Assembly: GCA_036747295.1 (NCBI GenBank)
Contig: DAIOCN010000003.1
Span: 87,480 to 151,479, forward strand
Direction: 5' to 3'
DNA from: UBA4736 sp002404015
GTDB lineage: Bacteria > Chloroflexota > Dormibacteria > Dormibacterales > Dormibacteraceae
DNA: 64,000 nucleotides
The translations under genes were made by a program, and so were the position numbers. The notes below the pieces were generated by a model that was not told the DNA's origin, did no database searches, and saw nothing but the letters and a program-made list of their open reading frames with translations. Shown here in pieces: positions 18,507 to 26,846 of this stretch (within the stretch, counting starts at the first letter, position 1; each line of letters opens with the position of its first letter).

Positions 18507-19394
18507 ATGAAGCTGCCGCCGATGGCCCTCACCGCGCCCACGCTCTGCCCACGCTGCGATGCGCCGGCGATCATGACCGACCACTGCGTGCAGTGCGCCC
18601 TGCAGCTGCGCCAGTGCGGCGCCTGCCAGGGCACGGCGGGCCCGTTTGACCGCTTCTGCGGCTTCTGCGGCCACGAGATGATCCTGGGCGACCGCCGCTC
18701 TCCGGTCTGGCGGCTGTGGCTGCTGGCCGCCCTGGTCCCGCTGGCGGCGGGCATCCTTCTGGGCGCGCTCGGGTTCGGCGTCCCGGTGACACACGCCGTG
18801 GGCCGCTCGGTGGGGCTGATCCCGAAAGCAACCCCGGTGCCGGGCTCGATCAACTCCCTGCGCAGCCACACCCTGAGCTTCAGCTACTCGGTGCCCCGCG
18901 ACTGGACCGCGGTGGACTACACGCTCTCCAGCGACCCCGCGCGTGTCCTGCCATTCGTGATCGCGTCCCGTCTGAGCGCGGATGGGACCAAGGCGGCCGA
19001 CGCCAAGGGGGAGCTCGCCGACCTGAAGCCGCAGGGCACGGTCGTGGACCTCGGGCGGCCCGCGACCGACCTGTCGCTGGTCGCCCCTGACGACCCCAAG
19101 GCGGTCCTCACGTCGCGGGTCGCCCCGCTCGTGATCGCACCCCCGGCCGGGTCCAAGATCGAGGTGGTGCGCCAGGTCAAGTCGATCACTGTGGGCGGCC
19201 GGCCCGGAGCGGAAGTCGTGCTCAGGATCACGACCGGCACCATCGTCGTGTACACGGAGCGGGCGTTCGTCTACGCGCCGCTGGCCGGCGCTGCCGCAAT
19301 GTTCCGGATGGAGGCGGTGGCGCCCGCCGCCGACTGGGAGGGAGGCGACGGCGACCGCGTGGAGGCCATTCTTCAGTCGATCAAGTTCGGCTAG
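18507..19394 (+). CDS. Membrane-anchored zinc-ribbon protein of unknown function
   Basis: 295 aa. The N-terminus holds a double zinc ribbon with four CxxC pairs (CPRC, CVQC, CGAC, CGFC). One transmembrane helix follows at about residues 70-93. The rest is probably extracytoplasmic and resembles a PsbP/DUF1795-type fold (HTLSFSYSVPRDWTAVDY). No catalytic motif is seen. It follows the RNase J gene by 28 bp; a role in sensing or substrate binding at the envelope is only a guess. Confidence 0.75.
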   Translation: MKLPPMALTAPTLCPRCDAPAIMTDHCVQCALQLRQCGACQGTAGPFDRFCGFCGHEMILGDRRSPVWRLWLLAALVPLAAGILLGALGFGVPVTHAVGRSVGLIPKATPVPGSINSLRSHTLSFSYSVPRDWTAVDYTLSSDPARVLPFVIASRLSADGTKAADAKGELADLKPQGTVVDLGRPATDLSLVAPDDPKAVLTSRVAPLVIAPPAGSKIEVVRQVKSITVGGRPGAEVVLRITTGTIVVYTERAFVYAPLAGAAAMFRMEAVAPAADWEGGDGDRVEAILQSIKFG

Positions 19395-19404
19395 CAGCGG
19401 TCTG

Positions 19405-20265
19405 CTAGACCCGAAACCGAAGCTCGGCCAGCAGGCCGGCATGGTCCGACGAGATGCCGGGCGCGAGGATCGTCACCGCGTCGACCGCGACCTCGCCGCG
19501 GGTGAGCACCAGGTCAAGCCGCTGACCGGCCCAGGTCGGGCCGGCCTCGCCGGGGTGCCGGGCCGGCCAGGCGTCTGCCAAGGCGGCGGCCAGCAGGGCG
19601 GGGTAGGCGGGCGTAGCGCCGGCGCCTTTCGCCGCGTTCGAGTTGAAGTCGCCCGCGACAACCAGCGGGTCCTCCATCTCGGCCAGCACCGCCAGAAGCT
19701 CCTGGGCCTGGGCCAGCTGCACCTCGGGCGAGAGGTCGTCCAGGTGGGTGTTGACGAACCAGGCCCCAGAGGCCTGCACGGCGCACCAGGAGCGGGCGAC
19801 CCGCACCTCGCCCAGCATCGGGCTGGGGATAGTGTGGCCGGCCTGGAAGACGCCGTCCCGCGTCAGCCCGATCGCGGCCGTGGTCCTGGCCAGGATGGCG
19901 TTGGAGACCGCCAGGCGCGTCCGCCGCTGCGCCCAGGCCGGGGCCTCGAGGGCCATGGTGGGCGCCGCCGCGACCGGCCGATAGCCGGGCAGGCCGGCCA
20001 GGAGGAGGGGCAGGAAGTGGCACGCGGTCCCGTCGCCGAAGTCCCAGGCTGCGACCTCCTGCAGGGCCACGACGTCCGGTGCGGCCCTGGCGATGATGGC
20101 CGCCAGGGCCGCCACTCGGCCTTCCGGGTCGGCTGAGCGCACCTCCGCCAGGGCCTCCCGTTCCGCGTGCAGGAAGGCCTCTCGGTCGGCGGCCAGGACG
20201 AGCGGCGCCAGGTCGGCGCCGAGGTACATGTTCTGGGTCAGGACGCTAGCGGTCCAGACGGCCAC
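19405..20265 (-). CDS. Endonuclease/exonuclease/phosphatase (EEP) family protein
   Basis: 286-aa member of the DNase I-like EEP superfamily. Recognisable residues are QNMYLG, the catalytic Glu in LQEV, NTHLDDLS, GDFNSN and the terminal SDHAG. The substrate may be nucleic acid, a phospholipid or a small phosphoester and cannot be told. The GTG at 20265 overlaps the upstream zinc-ribbon gene by 20 nt. No signal peptide is evident. Confidence 0.85.
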   Translation of the reverse strand: MAVWTASVLTQNMYLGADLAPLVLAADREAFLHAEREALAEVRSADPEGRVAALAAIIARAAPDVVALQEVAAWDFGDGTACHFLPLLLAGLPGYRPVAAAPTMALEAPAWAQRRTRLAVSNAILARTTAAIGLTRDGVFQAGHTIPSPMLGEVRVARSWCAVQASGAWFVNTHLDDLSPEVQLAQAQELLAVLAEMEDPLVVAGDFNSNAAKGAGATPAYPALLAAALADAWPARHPGEAGPTWAGQRLDLVLTRGEVAVDAVTILAPGISSDHAGLLAELRFRV

Positions 20266-20542
20266 CGCACTCGACGCAGAAGCTGTGGCGCTGCAGGTTG
20301 TGGTAGCCGCAGTGGGGGCAGATCAGCCGGCGCGGCGGCTCGGCGTCGACCCAGCGGTCGCGGTCCCGGCGGTACCAGGTGCCGTTCTCCGGCCCCAGCA
20401 TCCACTCCCGGCCCTCGCCGTCCACGACGCGGAGGTCGCGGACCGCGACGCGGAAGCCGCGCGGATCCAGGCTGCCCGCTCGCCGCTCCCCGGCCAGCTG
20501 CCTGTACCTGGCCTCAGCTTGCGCGAATGGGTCCACTGCCAC
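20246..20542 (-). CDS. Small zinc-ribbon protein
   Basis: 98 aa from the GTG at 20542; a longer open frame to 20620 runs into the ftsK leader. The first part (FRVAVRDLRVVDGEGREW, NGTWYRRDRDRWVDAEPP) looks like a small beta domain. The C-terminus is a zinc ribbon with CPHC and CVEC. Function is unknown. It is transcribed with the EEP gene and diverges from ftsK. Confidence 0.7.
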   Translation of the reverse strand: MAVDPFAQAEARYRQLAGERRAGSLDPRGFRVAVRDLRVVDGEGREWMLGPENGTWYRRDRDRWVDAEPPRRLICPHCGYHNLQRHSFCVECGGRLDR

Positions 20543-20552
20543 GCGGCCAGCA

Positions 20553-20558
20553 TATAAT
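20553..20558 (+). promoter_or_regulatory. ftsK -10 hexamer
   Basis: Perfect TATAAT, 37 nt before the ftsK ATG, in the short region between divergent genes. No good -35 is seen. Confidence 0.5.
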
Positions 20559-20595
20559 CCGGCCAGAGCCCGCCTCCCGGCGGACCCGATCCAGC

Positions 20596-22884
20596 ATGCG
20601 TCGCACCACAGCCAGACCAACGCGTCTCAGCACATCCTCGCGCCGGGCTCCCTCAGCTCGAAGCCGGCCGTCGGCGCGCGCCCGGGGCCGCAGGCGCTCC
20701 CAGCCGATCCTCACCCCCCGCCAGCTCCGGGAGGGCGGCGGCGTCCTGCTGGCCGGTTTCGGGGTGCTGGGCGTGGTTGCCATGGTGTTCGGCGGAGGGC
20801 CACTCCTGGAGGGACTCAAGCTGGCGATCCAGAACGCCTTCGGGGTGGGCTGGCCGATCCCGCTGGCGGCGGCCGTGATCCTGGGCGGGCTCTGGATCTG
20901 GCCCGATCCGGCGCCGCTGCGCAAGCTGGACGTGGCGGCGAGCCTGCTCGCCGGCCTGGCTCTGCTCGGCCTCCTGAGCCTGGGCTCCGCAAGGTCGGGC
21001 GGCAACACCGGCCGAGCCGTCGAGCTGCTTCTGGCGGGCTACGTCGGCGTCTACGGGGCGGCGGTCGTGCTCGGCCTGGCCCTGCTGCTGGGACTCATCG
21101 TGGCTTTTCATTTCAGCCCGGGTGCGGTCTTGATGCACACCGCGGCCGCGCTCCGGCTGGGCTACGCGGAGCGCAAGCGGATCGAGGGTCTGGTCCGGCC
21201 CCGGCCGAAGGGGGTGCGGGAGCAGCCGGCCAAGGCGCCTCTGCCGGCGCCCCTCAACGGGGCGGTGGCCGCAGTGGCGCCCGCGGCGGCGGCCCTGAAC
21301 CCCGAGGCCTGGCTGCCGGACCCCGACCCGATGGGTGAGGCCGTGCCGCCGCCCAGCGACGAGGACCGGCCGCCGCCGGAGCCCGACGAGCCGCGGCCCC
21401 CGATGCGGATAGTGGCGGATGTCGCGGAGGAGCTTCCCGACATCGACTGGAAGCTGCCGTCGGTCTCCCTGCTGGACAGCGTCACTGCCAAGAAGGAGCG
21501 GATGCAGGAGGAGATCAAACGCAACGTGAAGATCATCGAGAGCACGCTCTCGACCTTCGGCGTCCAGGCCCGCGTGGTCGGCGTCAACCCCGGACCGGCG
21601 GTCACGCAGTACGAGCTCCAGCCGGCCGCGGGGGTCCAGGTCAAGCGGATCGTCAGCCTCCAGAACGACCTCTCGCTGGCTCTGGCGGCCGCCCCCCTGC
21701 GGATCGAAGCGCCGATCCCCGGGAAGTCGGCGGTCGGGCTGGAGGTACCGAACAAGTCGGCCAGCCTGGTCACCATCCGGGAGGTGGTGGACTCGGTCGG
21801 CTTCCGGGCCGCCAGCCACAGCCTGGCGATCGCGATCGGCAACGACGTCTCCGGCCAGGCCATCGTGGGCGACCTGACCCGGATGCCCCACCTGCTCATC
21901 GCCGGCGCGACCGGCCAGGGCAAGAGCGTCTGCATCAACACCCTGATCGCCAGTCTTATCTTCCAGGCGACCCCCGAGCAGCTGCGGCTCGTCCTGATCG
22001 ACCCCAAGCGTGTCGAGCTCAGCACGTACAACGGCCTGCCCCACCTGGCGGTGCCGGTGATCGTGGAGTCCCACCAGGCCTCGGCCGCGCTGCGCTGGGC
22101 GGTGGCCGAGATGGAGCGCCGCTACAAGATCCTGGCGGCCGAGGGCGTTCGCAGCATCCAGGTCTACAACGAGAAGGCCAACGCCCAGCGCGCCAAGGCG
22201 CTGCCGTACGTCGTGATCGTGATCGACGAGCTGGCCGACCTCATGATGGTGGCCGCTGGCGAGGTGGAGGAGCTGGTCTGCCGGATCGCCCAGCTGGCGC
22301 GGGCGGTGGGAATCCACCTCGTGATCGCGACCCAGCGACCGTCGACCGACATCATCACCGGGCTCATCAAGGCCAACATCCCCTCCCGGATCGCGTTCGC
22401 GGTGGGCTCCCAGGTCGACAGCCGGGTGATCCTCGACTCGGGCGGCGCGGAGAAGCTGCTGGGGCGCGGCGACATGCTGTACCAGCCGATCAACGCCGGC
22501 AAGCCGAACCGGATCCAGGGCGCCTTCATCAGCGACCAGGAGGTGGAGAGCCTGGTCCGCTTCTGGCGCTCCCAGGGCGATCCCCACTACATGGAAGAGG
22601 TGCTCGAGGCGCACCAGACCGGGGAGTGGGCGGGCAACGAGGGTGGCGAGCGCAAGCTGGACACCCTGTTCGCGCGGTCAGCTCGCGCGGTGGCCGCCGA
22701 GGGCGGCGCCTCCGTCTCCCTGGTGCAGCGCAAGTTCAACGTCGGCTACTCGCGCGCCGGCCGCATCGTGGACCAATTGGCGGAGCACCGGGTGGTCGGC
22801 CCCTACCAGGGCAGCAAGTCGCGGGAGGTCCTTATGAACCTGCCCGACGTCGACGAGCTGCTGGAGAGGTTGGGACTCGAGTGA
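20596..22884 (+). CDS. ftsK: DNA translocase FtsK/SpoIIIE
   Basis: 762 aa from the ATG at 20596; the open frame back to 20167 is antisense to the EEP gene. A basic N-terminus is followed by four transmembrane helices (about residues 45-180), a Pro-rich linker, and the motor domain with Walker A GATGQGKSV and Walker B VIVIDELADL. The C-terminal winged-helix gamma domain is RKFNVGYSRAGRIVDQL. It pumps DNA through the septum during division. The stop overlaps the rodZ GTG. Confidence 0.96.
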   Translation: MRRTTARPTRLSTSSRRAPSARSRPSARARGRRRSQPILTPRQLREGGGVLLAGFGVLGVVAMVFGGGPLLEGLKLAIQNAFGVGWPIPLAAAVILGGLWIWPDPAPLRKLDVAASLLAGLALLGLLSLGSARSGGNTGRAVELLLAGYVGVYGAAVVLGLALLLGLIVAFHFSPGAVLMHTAAALRLGYAERKRIEGLVRPRPKGVREQPAKAPLPAPLNGAVAAVAPAAAALNPEAWLPDPDPMGEAVPPPSDEDRPPPEPDEPRPPMRIVADVAEELPDIDWKLPSVSLLDSVTAKKERMQEEIKRNVKIIESTLSTFGVQARVVGVNPGPAVTQYELQPAAGVQVKRIVSLQNDLSLALAAAPLRIEAPIPGKSAVGLEVPNKSASLVTIREVVDSVGFRAASHSLAIAIGNDVSGQAIVGDLTRMPHLLIAGATGQGKSVCINTLIASLIFQATPEQLRLVLIDPKRVELSTYNGLPHLAVPVIVESHQASAALRWAVAEMERRYKILAAEGVRSIQVYNEKANAQRAKALPYVVIVIDELADLMMVAAGEVEELVCRIAQLARAVGIHLVIATQRPSTDIITGLIKANIPSRIAFAVGSQVDSRVILDSGGAEKLLGRGDMLYQPINAGKPNRIQGAFISDQEVESLVRFWRSQGDPHYMEEVLEAHQTGEWAGNEGGERKLDTLFARSARAVAAEGGASVSLVQRKFNVGYSRAGRIVDQLAEHRVVGPYQGSKSREVLMNLPDVDELLERLGLE

Positions 22885-23624
22885 CGCCGGCCCCGGGCAC
22901 GCTGCTCGCCGAGGAGCGCGCCGCCCGTGGCCTCACCCTGGACCAGGCGGCGGCGGCGACGCGTATCCGCGCCCACCACCTGGCGGCCCTCGAGGCCGGC
23001 CGGCTGGAGGACCTGCCGGGACCGGTCTACACCCGCGGCTACATGCGCGCCTACGCCGACTACCTGGGCCTGGACGGCGACCGGCTGCTGAGCGAGCTGG
23101 AGCCCGGTCCTATCCCGACCGGGCCCAGCCTCTCCATCGGCGGCGTGGCGCCCTCGCCGCCGCCTCCGGGCCTCGCCCTCACGGGCCCGGTGCTGGCCGG
23201 GGCCGGCCTCATCCTGCTCGCCCTCCTCTTCGGCCTGTACGCCTTCCGGCAGTTCGAGTCGCTCCGCCAGGACACGACAGCCACCCCCGCGCTGATCGCT
23301 CCGCCCATCGCGAGCCTCCCCCGGTTGGCGTCGGCCGCGCCGGTCGCCGCCGCGCCGGCCGCGCCGGCGCAGCCGGTGGCCCGGTACATCTCGGTGGTCC
23401 TCCACACGACGGACCAGGCCTGGATCTACGTCGAGGTTGACGGCAAGCCCTTCTATGGCCCCTCGGGCCGCTTCTTCGATGCCGGCGGCGAGGCGATCTT
23501 CATCGGCCGGAAGGTGAAGGTGACGAGCGGCAAGGCGGGGGCGACGCTGGTGACGCTGGACGGCGAGGACGTCGGGCCGTTAGGCGCAGGGGTGGTCACC
23601 CGCGAGTTCGCGGCCCAGAATTGA
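22881..23624 (+). CDS. rodZ: RodZ-like cytoskeletal HTH membrane protein
   Basis: 247 aa from the GTG at 22881, which forms a GTGA overlap with ftsK. The N-terminal Cro-like HTH_25 domain (GLTLDQAAAATRIRAHHLAALE, followed by YTRGYMRAYADYLGLD) is typical of RodZ. One transmembrane helix lies at about residues 97-117. The periplasmic part is Pro/Ala-rich and then a DUF4115 domain (DQAWIYVEVDGK). No mreB is in the window; the ftsK-rodZ-pgsA-cinA-recA order is common in Gram-positives. Confidence 0.9.
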   Translation: MTPAPGTLLAEERAARGLTLDQAAAATRIRAHHLAALEAGRLEDLPGPVYTRGYMRAYADYLGLDGDRLLSELEPGPIPTGPSLSIGGVAPSPPPPGLALTGPVLAGAGLILLALLFGLYAFRQFESLRQDTTATPALIAPPIASLPRLASAAPVAAAPAAPAQPVARYISVVLHTTDQAWIYVEVDGKPFYGPSGRFFDAGGEAIFIGRKVKVTSGKAGATLVTLDGEDVGPLGAGVVTREFAAQN

Positions 23625-23633
23625 GGCTGGCCC

Positions 23634-24707
23634 GTGAACCTGCCCAACCTGCTGACGGCCAGCCGGCTCCTCGCGATCCCGGTCCTGATGGTCTGTCTGT
23701 TCGGGCGCTTCCCGGGCCACGACCAGTGGGCGGCCGGCATCTTCCTGGGCGCCTCGCTGACCGACACACTGGACGGCAACCTGGCCCGCTGGCAGGGAAA
23801 GGTCACCGAGCTGGGCAAGTTCCTGGACCCGCTGGCCGACAAGCTATTCATCCTCTCGGTCCTGATCGTCCTGCTGCAAGAGGCCGAGCTGGCGGCCTGG
23901 ATCGTGCTGGTGATCTTCGGCCGCGAGCTCCTGATCACGGTCCTGCGCTCGGTCAGCGCCAGCCAGGGCCGGGTCATCTCGGCCACGCCCTGGGGCAAGA
24001 CGAAGACCGTGTCCCAGGTGGGCGCGGTCTTCCTGTTGATCCTCCACCGCCCCTACCCGGCCCTGTCGTTCGCCGCTTACACGGCCATCTACCTGGCGGT
24101 CGTCTTCACCGTCCTCAGCGGCATCGACTACATGTGGCGCTTCCGGCATGTCTTCCAGCGGCTCGACCCCAGCTTCCTCACAGGCCTCGTCGCGGTGCCC
24201 ACGGGGGGTGCTCCAGGCGCGGAGTCGCCGGTGGACCCGCTGGCCCGCCGCCTGGCCGAGGAGCTGGAGCGGACGGGCCGGACCGTTGCGGTCGCCGAAT
24301 CCTGCACGGGGGGATTGCTGGCGGCGCTGATCACCGACCAGCCGGGCAGCTCGAGCTACTTCCTGGGCGGGGTGGTCGCCTACACGAACGATGTGAAACG
24401 CGACGTGCTGGGGGTGCCTTCCGATGACCTGGCTGTTCACGGCGCGGTGAGCGAGGAGGTGGCGCGGGCGATGGCGGAGGGGGTTCGCCGCGTTCTGGCG
24501 GCGGACATCGGGATCTCGGTCACCGGGATCTCGGGCCCCGACGCCGACGGGACCTCCAAGCCGGTGGGCCTGACCTACCTCTGGGTGGCGTCCGGACAGG
24601 GCGGGGCGGGCCGCGTCTTCAACTTCCGGGGTGACCGCTGGGCCAACCGCCGGCAGGCGGCCGAGGAGGCGCTCCGCCTACTGTTGGACGAGGCGGCCAA
24701 GGCTTGA
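23634..24707 (+). CDS. pgsA-cinA: PgsA-CinA fusion: phosphatidylglycerophosphate synthase + nicotinamide-nucleotide amidase
   Basis: One 357-aa frame combines two proteins usually encoded side by side. Residues 1-190 are a CDP-alcohol phosphatidyltransferase with several membrane helices and the complete motif DTLDGNLAR...GKFLDPLADK. Residues 200-357 are the CinA C-terminal (PncC) amidase domain (VAVAESCTGG, VTGISGPDADGTSKPVG). An in-frame GTG at 24231 is preceded by GGAG at 24221-24224 with a 6-nt spacer, so a separate 158-aa CinA may also be made. GAGG at 23623-23626 supports the GTG start at 23634. Its 3' end overlaps the recA -35. Confidence 0.92.
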   Translation: MNLPNLLTASRLLAIPVLMVCLFGRFPGHDQWAAGIFLGASLTDTLDGNLARWQGKVTELGKFLDPLADKLFILSVLIVLLQEAELAAWIVLVIFGRELLITVLRSVSASQGRVISATPWGKTKTVSQVGAVFLLILHRPYPALSFAAYTAIYLAVVFTVLSGIDYMWRFRHVFQRLDPSFLTGLVAVPTGGAPGAESPVDPLARRLAEELERTGRTVAVAESCTGGLLAALITDQPGSSSYFLGGVVAYTNDVKRDVLGVPSDDLAVHGAVSEEVARAMAEGVRRVLAADIGISVTGISGPDADGTSKPVGLTYLWVASGQGGAGRVFNFRGDRWANRRQAAEEALRLLLDEAAKA

Positions 24708-24732
24708 CAGCATCGAACAGTTGTTCGATACT
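24704..24732 (+). promoter_or_regulatory. recA promoter
   Basis: Perfect -35 TTGACA (24704-24709), 17-bp spacer, -10 GATACT (24727-24732). The spacer is filled by the LexA box. The -35 overlaps the pgsA-cinA stop codon. Confidence 0.85.
24714..24727. promoter_or_regulatory. LexA (SOS) box of recA
   Basis: CGAACAGTTGTTCG is a perfect CGAAC-N4-GTTCG palindrome between -35 and -10. It matches the Bacillus/Mycobacterium type of LexA operator. Confidence 0.9.
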
Positions 24733-24817
24733 TACCCCGGCTTAACAACCTGACTTGATCCCGCTCAGTCGCAGCACGAGACTCAGCAAAACATCCAACT
24801 AGGAGGCACACCGCGTA

Positions 24818-25873
24818 GTGGAGAAGGAAAAGGCACTCAGCACGGCCATCCAGCAGATCGAGCGCAGCTACGGTAAGGGCGCGATCATGAAGCTCGGCGA
24901 GTCGATGGCGGGACGGGAGATCAGCGTCATCCCCACCGGCTCGCTCCCGCTCGACCTGGCGCTCGGCGTCGGCGGCGTGCCGCGCGGCCGGGTGGTCGAG
25001 ATCTACGGCCCCGAGTCGGCCGGCAAGACCACCGTCGCGCTGCACGTGATCGCCGAGGCCCAGAAGCTGGGCGGCGTGGCCGCGTTCGTTGACGCCGAGC
25101 ACGCACTCGACCCCATCTACGCCTCCCGGCTTGGCGTCAACATCGACGAGCTTCTCATCAGCCAGCCGGACACCGGCGAGCAGGCGCTGGAGATCGTCGA
25201 GGTGCTCGTCCGCAGCGGCGCGGTCGACGTCATCGTCATCGACTCGGTAGCGGCCCTGGTCCCCAGGGCCGAGATCGAGGGCGAGATGGGCGACACCCAC
25301 GTCGGCCTCCAGGCCCGGCTCATGTCCCAGGCCCTGCGCAAGCTGACGGCCGTCATCTCCAAGTCGAACACCAGCGTGATCTTCATCAACCAGCTGCGCG
25401 AGAAGGTGGGGATCATGTTCGGCAACCCGGAGACCCAGCCCGGCGGCCGGGCGCTCAAGTTCTACTCCTCGGTGCGTCTCGACATCCGCAAGGTGGAGGT
25501 CATCAAGTCGGGCCTCGACAGCATCGGCAACCGGGTGAAAGTCAAGGTCGTCAAGAACAAGGTGGCCCCACCGTTCCGCTCCGCCGAGTTCGACATCCTC
25601 TTCAACGAAGGCATCTCCCGCGAGGGCGCCCTCATCGACGCCGCAACCGAGTACAACATTGTCGAAAAGAGCGGCACCTGGATGTCGTACGGCGAGGTCC
25701 GCCTTGGTCAGGGCCGAGAGAACGTGCGCAACTACCTGCGCGAGAACCCGACGCTCTCCGCCGAGATCGAGGCCAAGGTTCGCGAGAAGGCGGCCGGCCT
25801 GGCAACTATGCCGCTCCGCACCTCGGCCAGCATCCGCACGGGCGCCGGCCTGGGCGAGGAGCCGGAAGAGTAG
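24818..25873 (+). CDS. recA: Recombinase A
   Basis: 351-aa strand-exchange ATPase and LexA co-protease. Walker A is GPESAGKTT, with VDAEHALDP, the L2 region GNPETQPGGRALKFYSS, and KVVKNKVAPPF. The GTG start at 24818 has AGGAGG at 24801-24806. An 85-nt leader separates it from the LexA-controlled promoter. recX follows. Confidence 0.99.
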   Translation: MEKEKALSTAIQQIERSYGKGAIMKLGESMAGREISVIPTGSLPLDLALGVGGVPRGRVVEIYGPESAGKTTVALHVIAEAQKLGGVAAFVDAEHALDPIYASRLGVNIDELLISQPDTGEQALEIVEVLVRSGAVDVIVIDSVAALVPRAEIEGEMGDTHVGLQARLMSQALRKLTAVISKSNTSVIFINQLREKVGIMFGNPETQPGGRALKFYSSVRLDIRKVEVIKSGLDSIGNRVKVKVVKNKVAPPFRSAEFDILFNEGISREGALIDAATEYNIVEKSGTWMSYGEVRLGQGRENVRNYLRENPTLSAEIEAKVREKAAGLATMPLRTSASIRTGAGLGEEPEE

Positions 25874-25899
25874 ACACGGCGAAGGCGGCCCCCGACGCG

Positions 25900-26307
25900 T
25901 TGGCGGTCGCGCTCCGGCTGCTCGGCGTCCGCGCCCACTCGCGGAGCGAGCTCAGGTCGAAGCTCCGTCGCAAGGGCTGCGCCCCGGACGCGATCGAGGC
26001 CGCGGTCGAGCGGCTGGCCGGCCAGGGCTACCTGGACGACGCGGCCTTCGCCGAGTCGCTGGTGAGCCGGCGCTCGGCCAGCCGCGGGCCGGGCGCGATC
26101 GCGGGCGAGCTGGCGGCGAAGGGGATCGACCGGGAGACCGCGCGGGCCGCGCTGGCCGGCACGGACCGGGAGGCGCAGCTGGAGGCCGCTCTGCGGCTGG
26201 CCGGGCGGGCGGGGTCGCGGGACAGCCGCGTCCTGGCAGGCCGGCTGATCCGGCGCGGCTTCGATTGGGACGTGGTCCGCGAGGCCTGCCGCCAGGCGAA
26301 GACCTAA
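25900..26307 (+). CDS. recX: Regulatory protein RecX
   Basis: 135-aa modulator of RecA filaments. It consists of repeated three-helix units: LRLLGVRAHSRSELRSKL, GYLDDAAFAESLV and GFDWDVVREACR are recognisable. The TTG at 25900 is the only common start before the conserved region; it lies 26 nt after recA, so the two genes are probably co-transcribed. Repeat A follows immediately. Confidence 0.9.
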   Translation: MAVALRLLGVRAHSRSELRSKLRRKGCAPDAIEAAVERLAGQGYLDDAAFAESLVSRRSASRGPGAIAGELAAKGIDRETARAALAGTDREAQLEAALRLAGRAGSRDSRVLAGRLIRRGFDWDVVREACRQAKT

Positions 26308-26318
26308 CGCTTCCGGTC

Positions 26319-26367
26319 CCCGAGATGCCGCGACAGGAGGACCCCTCCCTCCGCCTGCGGGCGGAGG
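26319..26367 (+). repeat. Dispersed GC-rich repeat A, copy 2
   Basis: Matches 4837-4885 (opposite strand) at most positions from CCCGAGATG to GCGGAGG, including the hairpin around CTGCGG. Here it is intergenic, downstream of recX. Confidence 0.75.
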
Positions 26368-26429
26368 AATAGCTGACACGCGGAGTGTTGCAACCACTCG
26401 GGGACCAGACAACCTAACTCAACAGAGCC

Positions 26430-26613
26430 AAGACGCGGCGGGAAGGCCTGGCTCCGCCAGGCCGTCTGAGTCCCGAATACAAGACGCGCACCAACACGTA
26501 AGTCGACAAAGGGAGGAAGGGTACTGGGGAGGAACCGGAGGTTCCTCCCCAGCCAGCGGCCAAGACGCGGCGGGAAGGCCTGGCTCCGCCAGGCCGTCTG
26601 AGTCCCGAATACA
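26430..26613 (+). repeat. 132-bp palindromic repeat B, tandem copies 1 and 2 (cut by gap)
   Basis: The unit starts AAGACGCGGCGGGAAGG at 26430 and again at 26562, a period of 132 bp. Each unit contains the hairpin GGCCTGGCTCCGCCAGGCC and a longer hairpin with 13-bp arms (CTGGGGAGGAACC with its complement) around 26524-26552. Copy 2 stops at the assembly gap. The 26308-26846 stretch holds no credible gene, only repeats, the gap and a terminator. Confidence 0.9.
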
Positions 26614-26713
26614 NNNNNNNNNNNNNNNNNNNNNNNNNNNNNNNNNNNNNNNNNNNNNNNNNNNNNNNNNNNNNNNNNNNNNNNNNNNNNNNNNNNNNNN
26701 NNNNNNNNNNNNN
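26614..26713. other. Assembly gap of 100 N
   Basis: Exactly 100 unknown bases, a conventional placeholder. The sequence on both sides is in the same phase of repeat B, so the gap probably hides one or more extra 132-bp units rather than unique DNA. Confidence 0.95.
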
Positions 26714-26812
26714 AGACGCGCAGCAACACGTAAGTCGACAAAGGGAGGAAGGGTACTGGGGAGGAACCGCAGGTTCCTCCCCAGCCGTAAACCGCAGGTT
26801 GCTCCCCAGCCG
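26714..26812 (+). repeat. Repeat B, copy 3 (right half) with short tandem duplication
   Basis: Continues repeat B exactly where copy 2 breaks off, and ends with the hairpin CTGGGGAGGAACC / GGTTCCTCCCCAG. Its last 24 bp or so are duplicated in tandem with one mismatch (26765-26788 and 26789-26812). Confidence 0.85.
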
Positions 26813-26813
26813 T

Positions 26814-26841
26814 AAAAAAAAGGGAGGCCGAGAGGCCTCCC
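26814..26841 (-). terminator. Rho-independent terminator of rny
   Basis: On the minus strand, GGGAGGCC, loop TCTC, GGCCTCCC, then eight T. It lies a few bases after the rny stop. Confidence 0.93.
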
Positions 26842-26846
26842 TTCTT

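Noticed and set aside
20653..22614. 653-aa minus-strand open frame
   Set aside because: Antisense to ftsK; a GC-rich shadow with His/Asp/Gly-rich composition and no domain.
25659..26372. 237-aa plus-strand frame over recX
   Set aside because: It overlaps recA and recX in another frame; only its last codons are repeat A.
26430..26812. Possible CRISPR array or integron attC array
   Set aside because: The unit is 132 bp of continuous repeat without unique spacers, and no cas or integrase gene is nearby.
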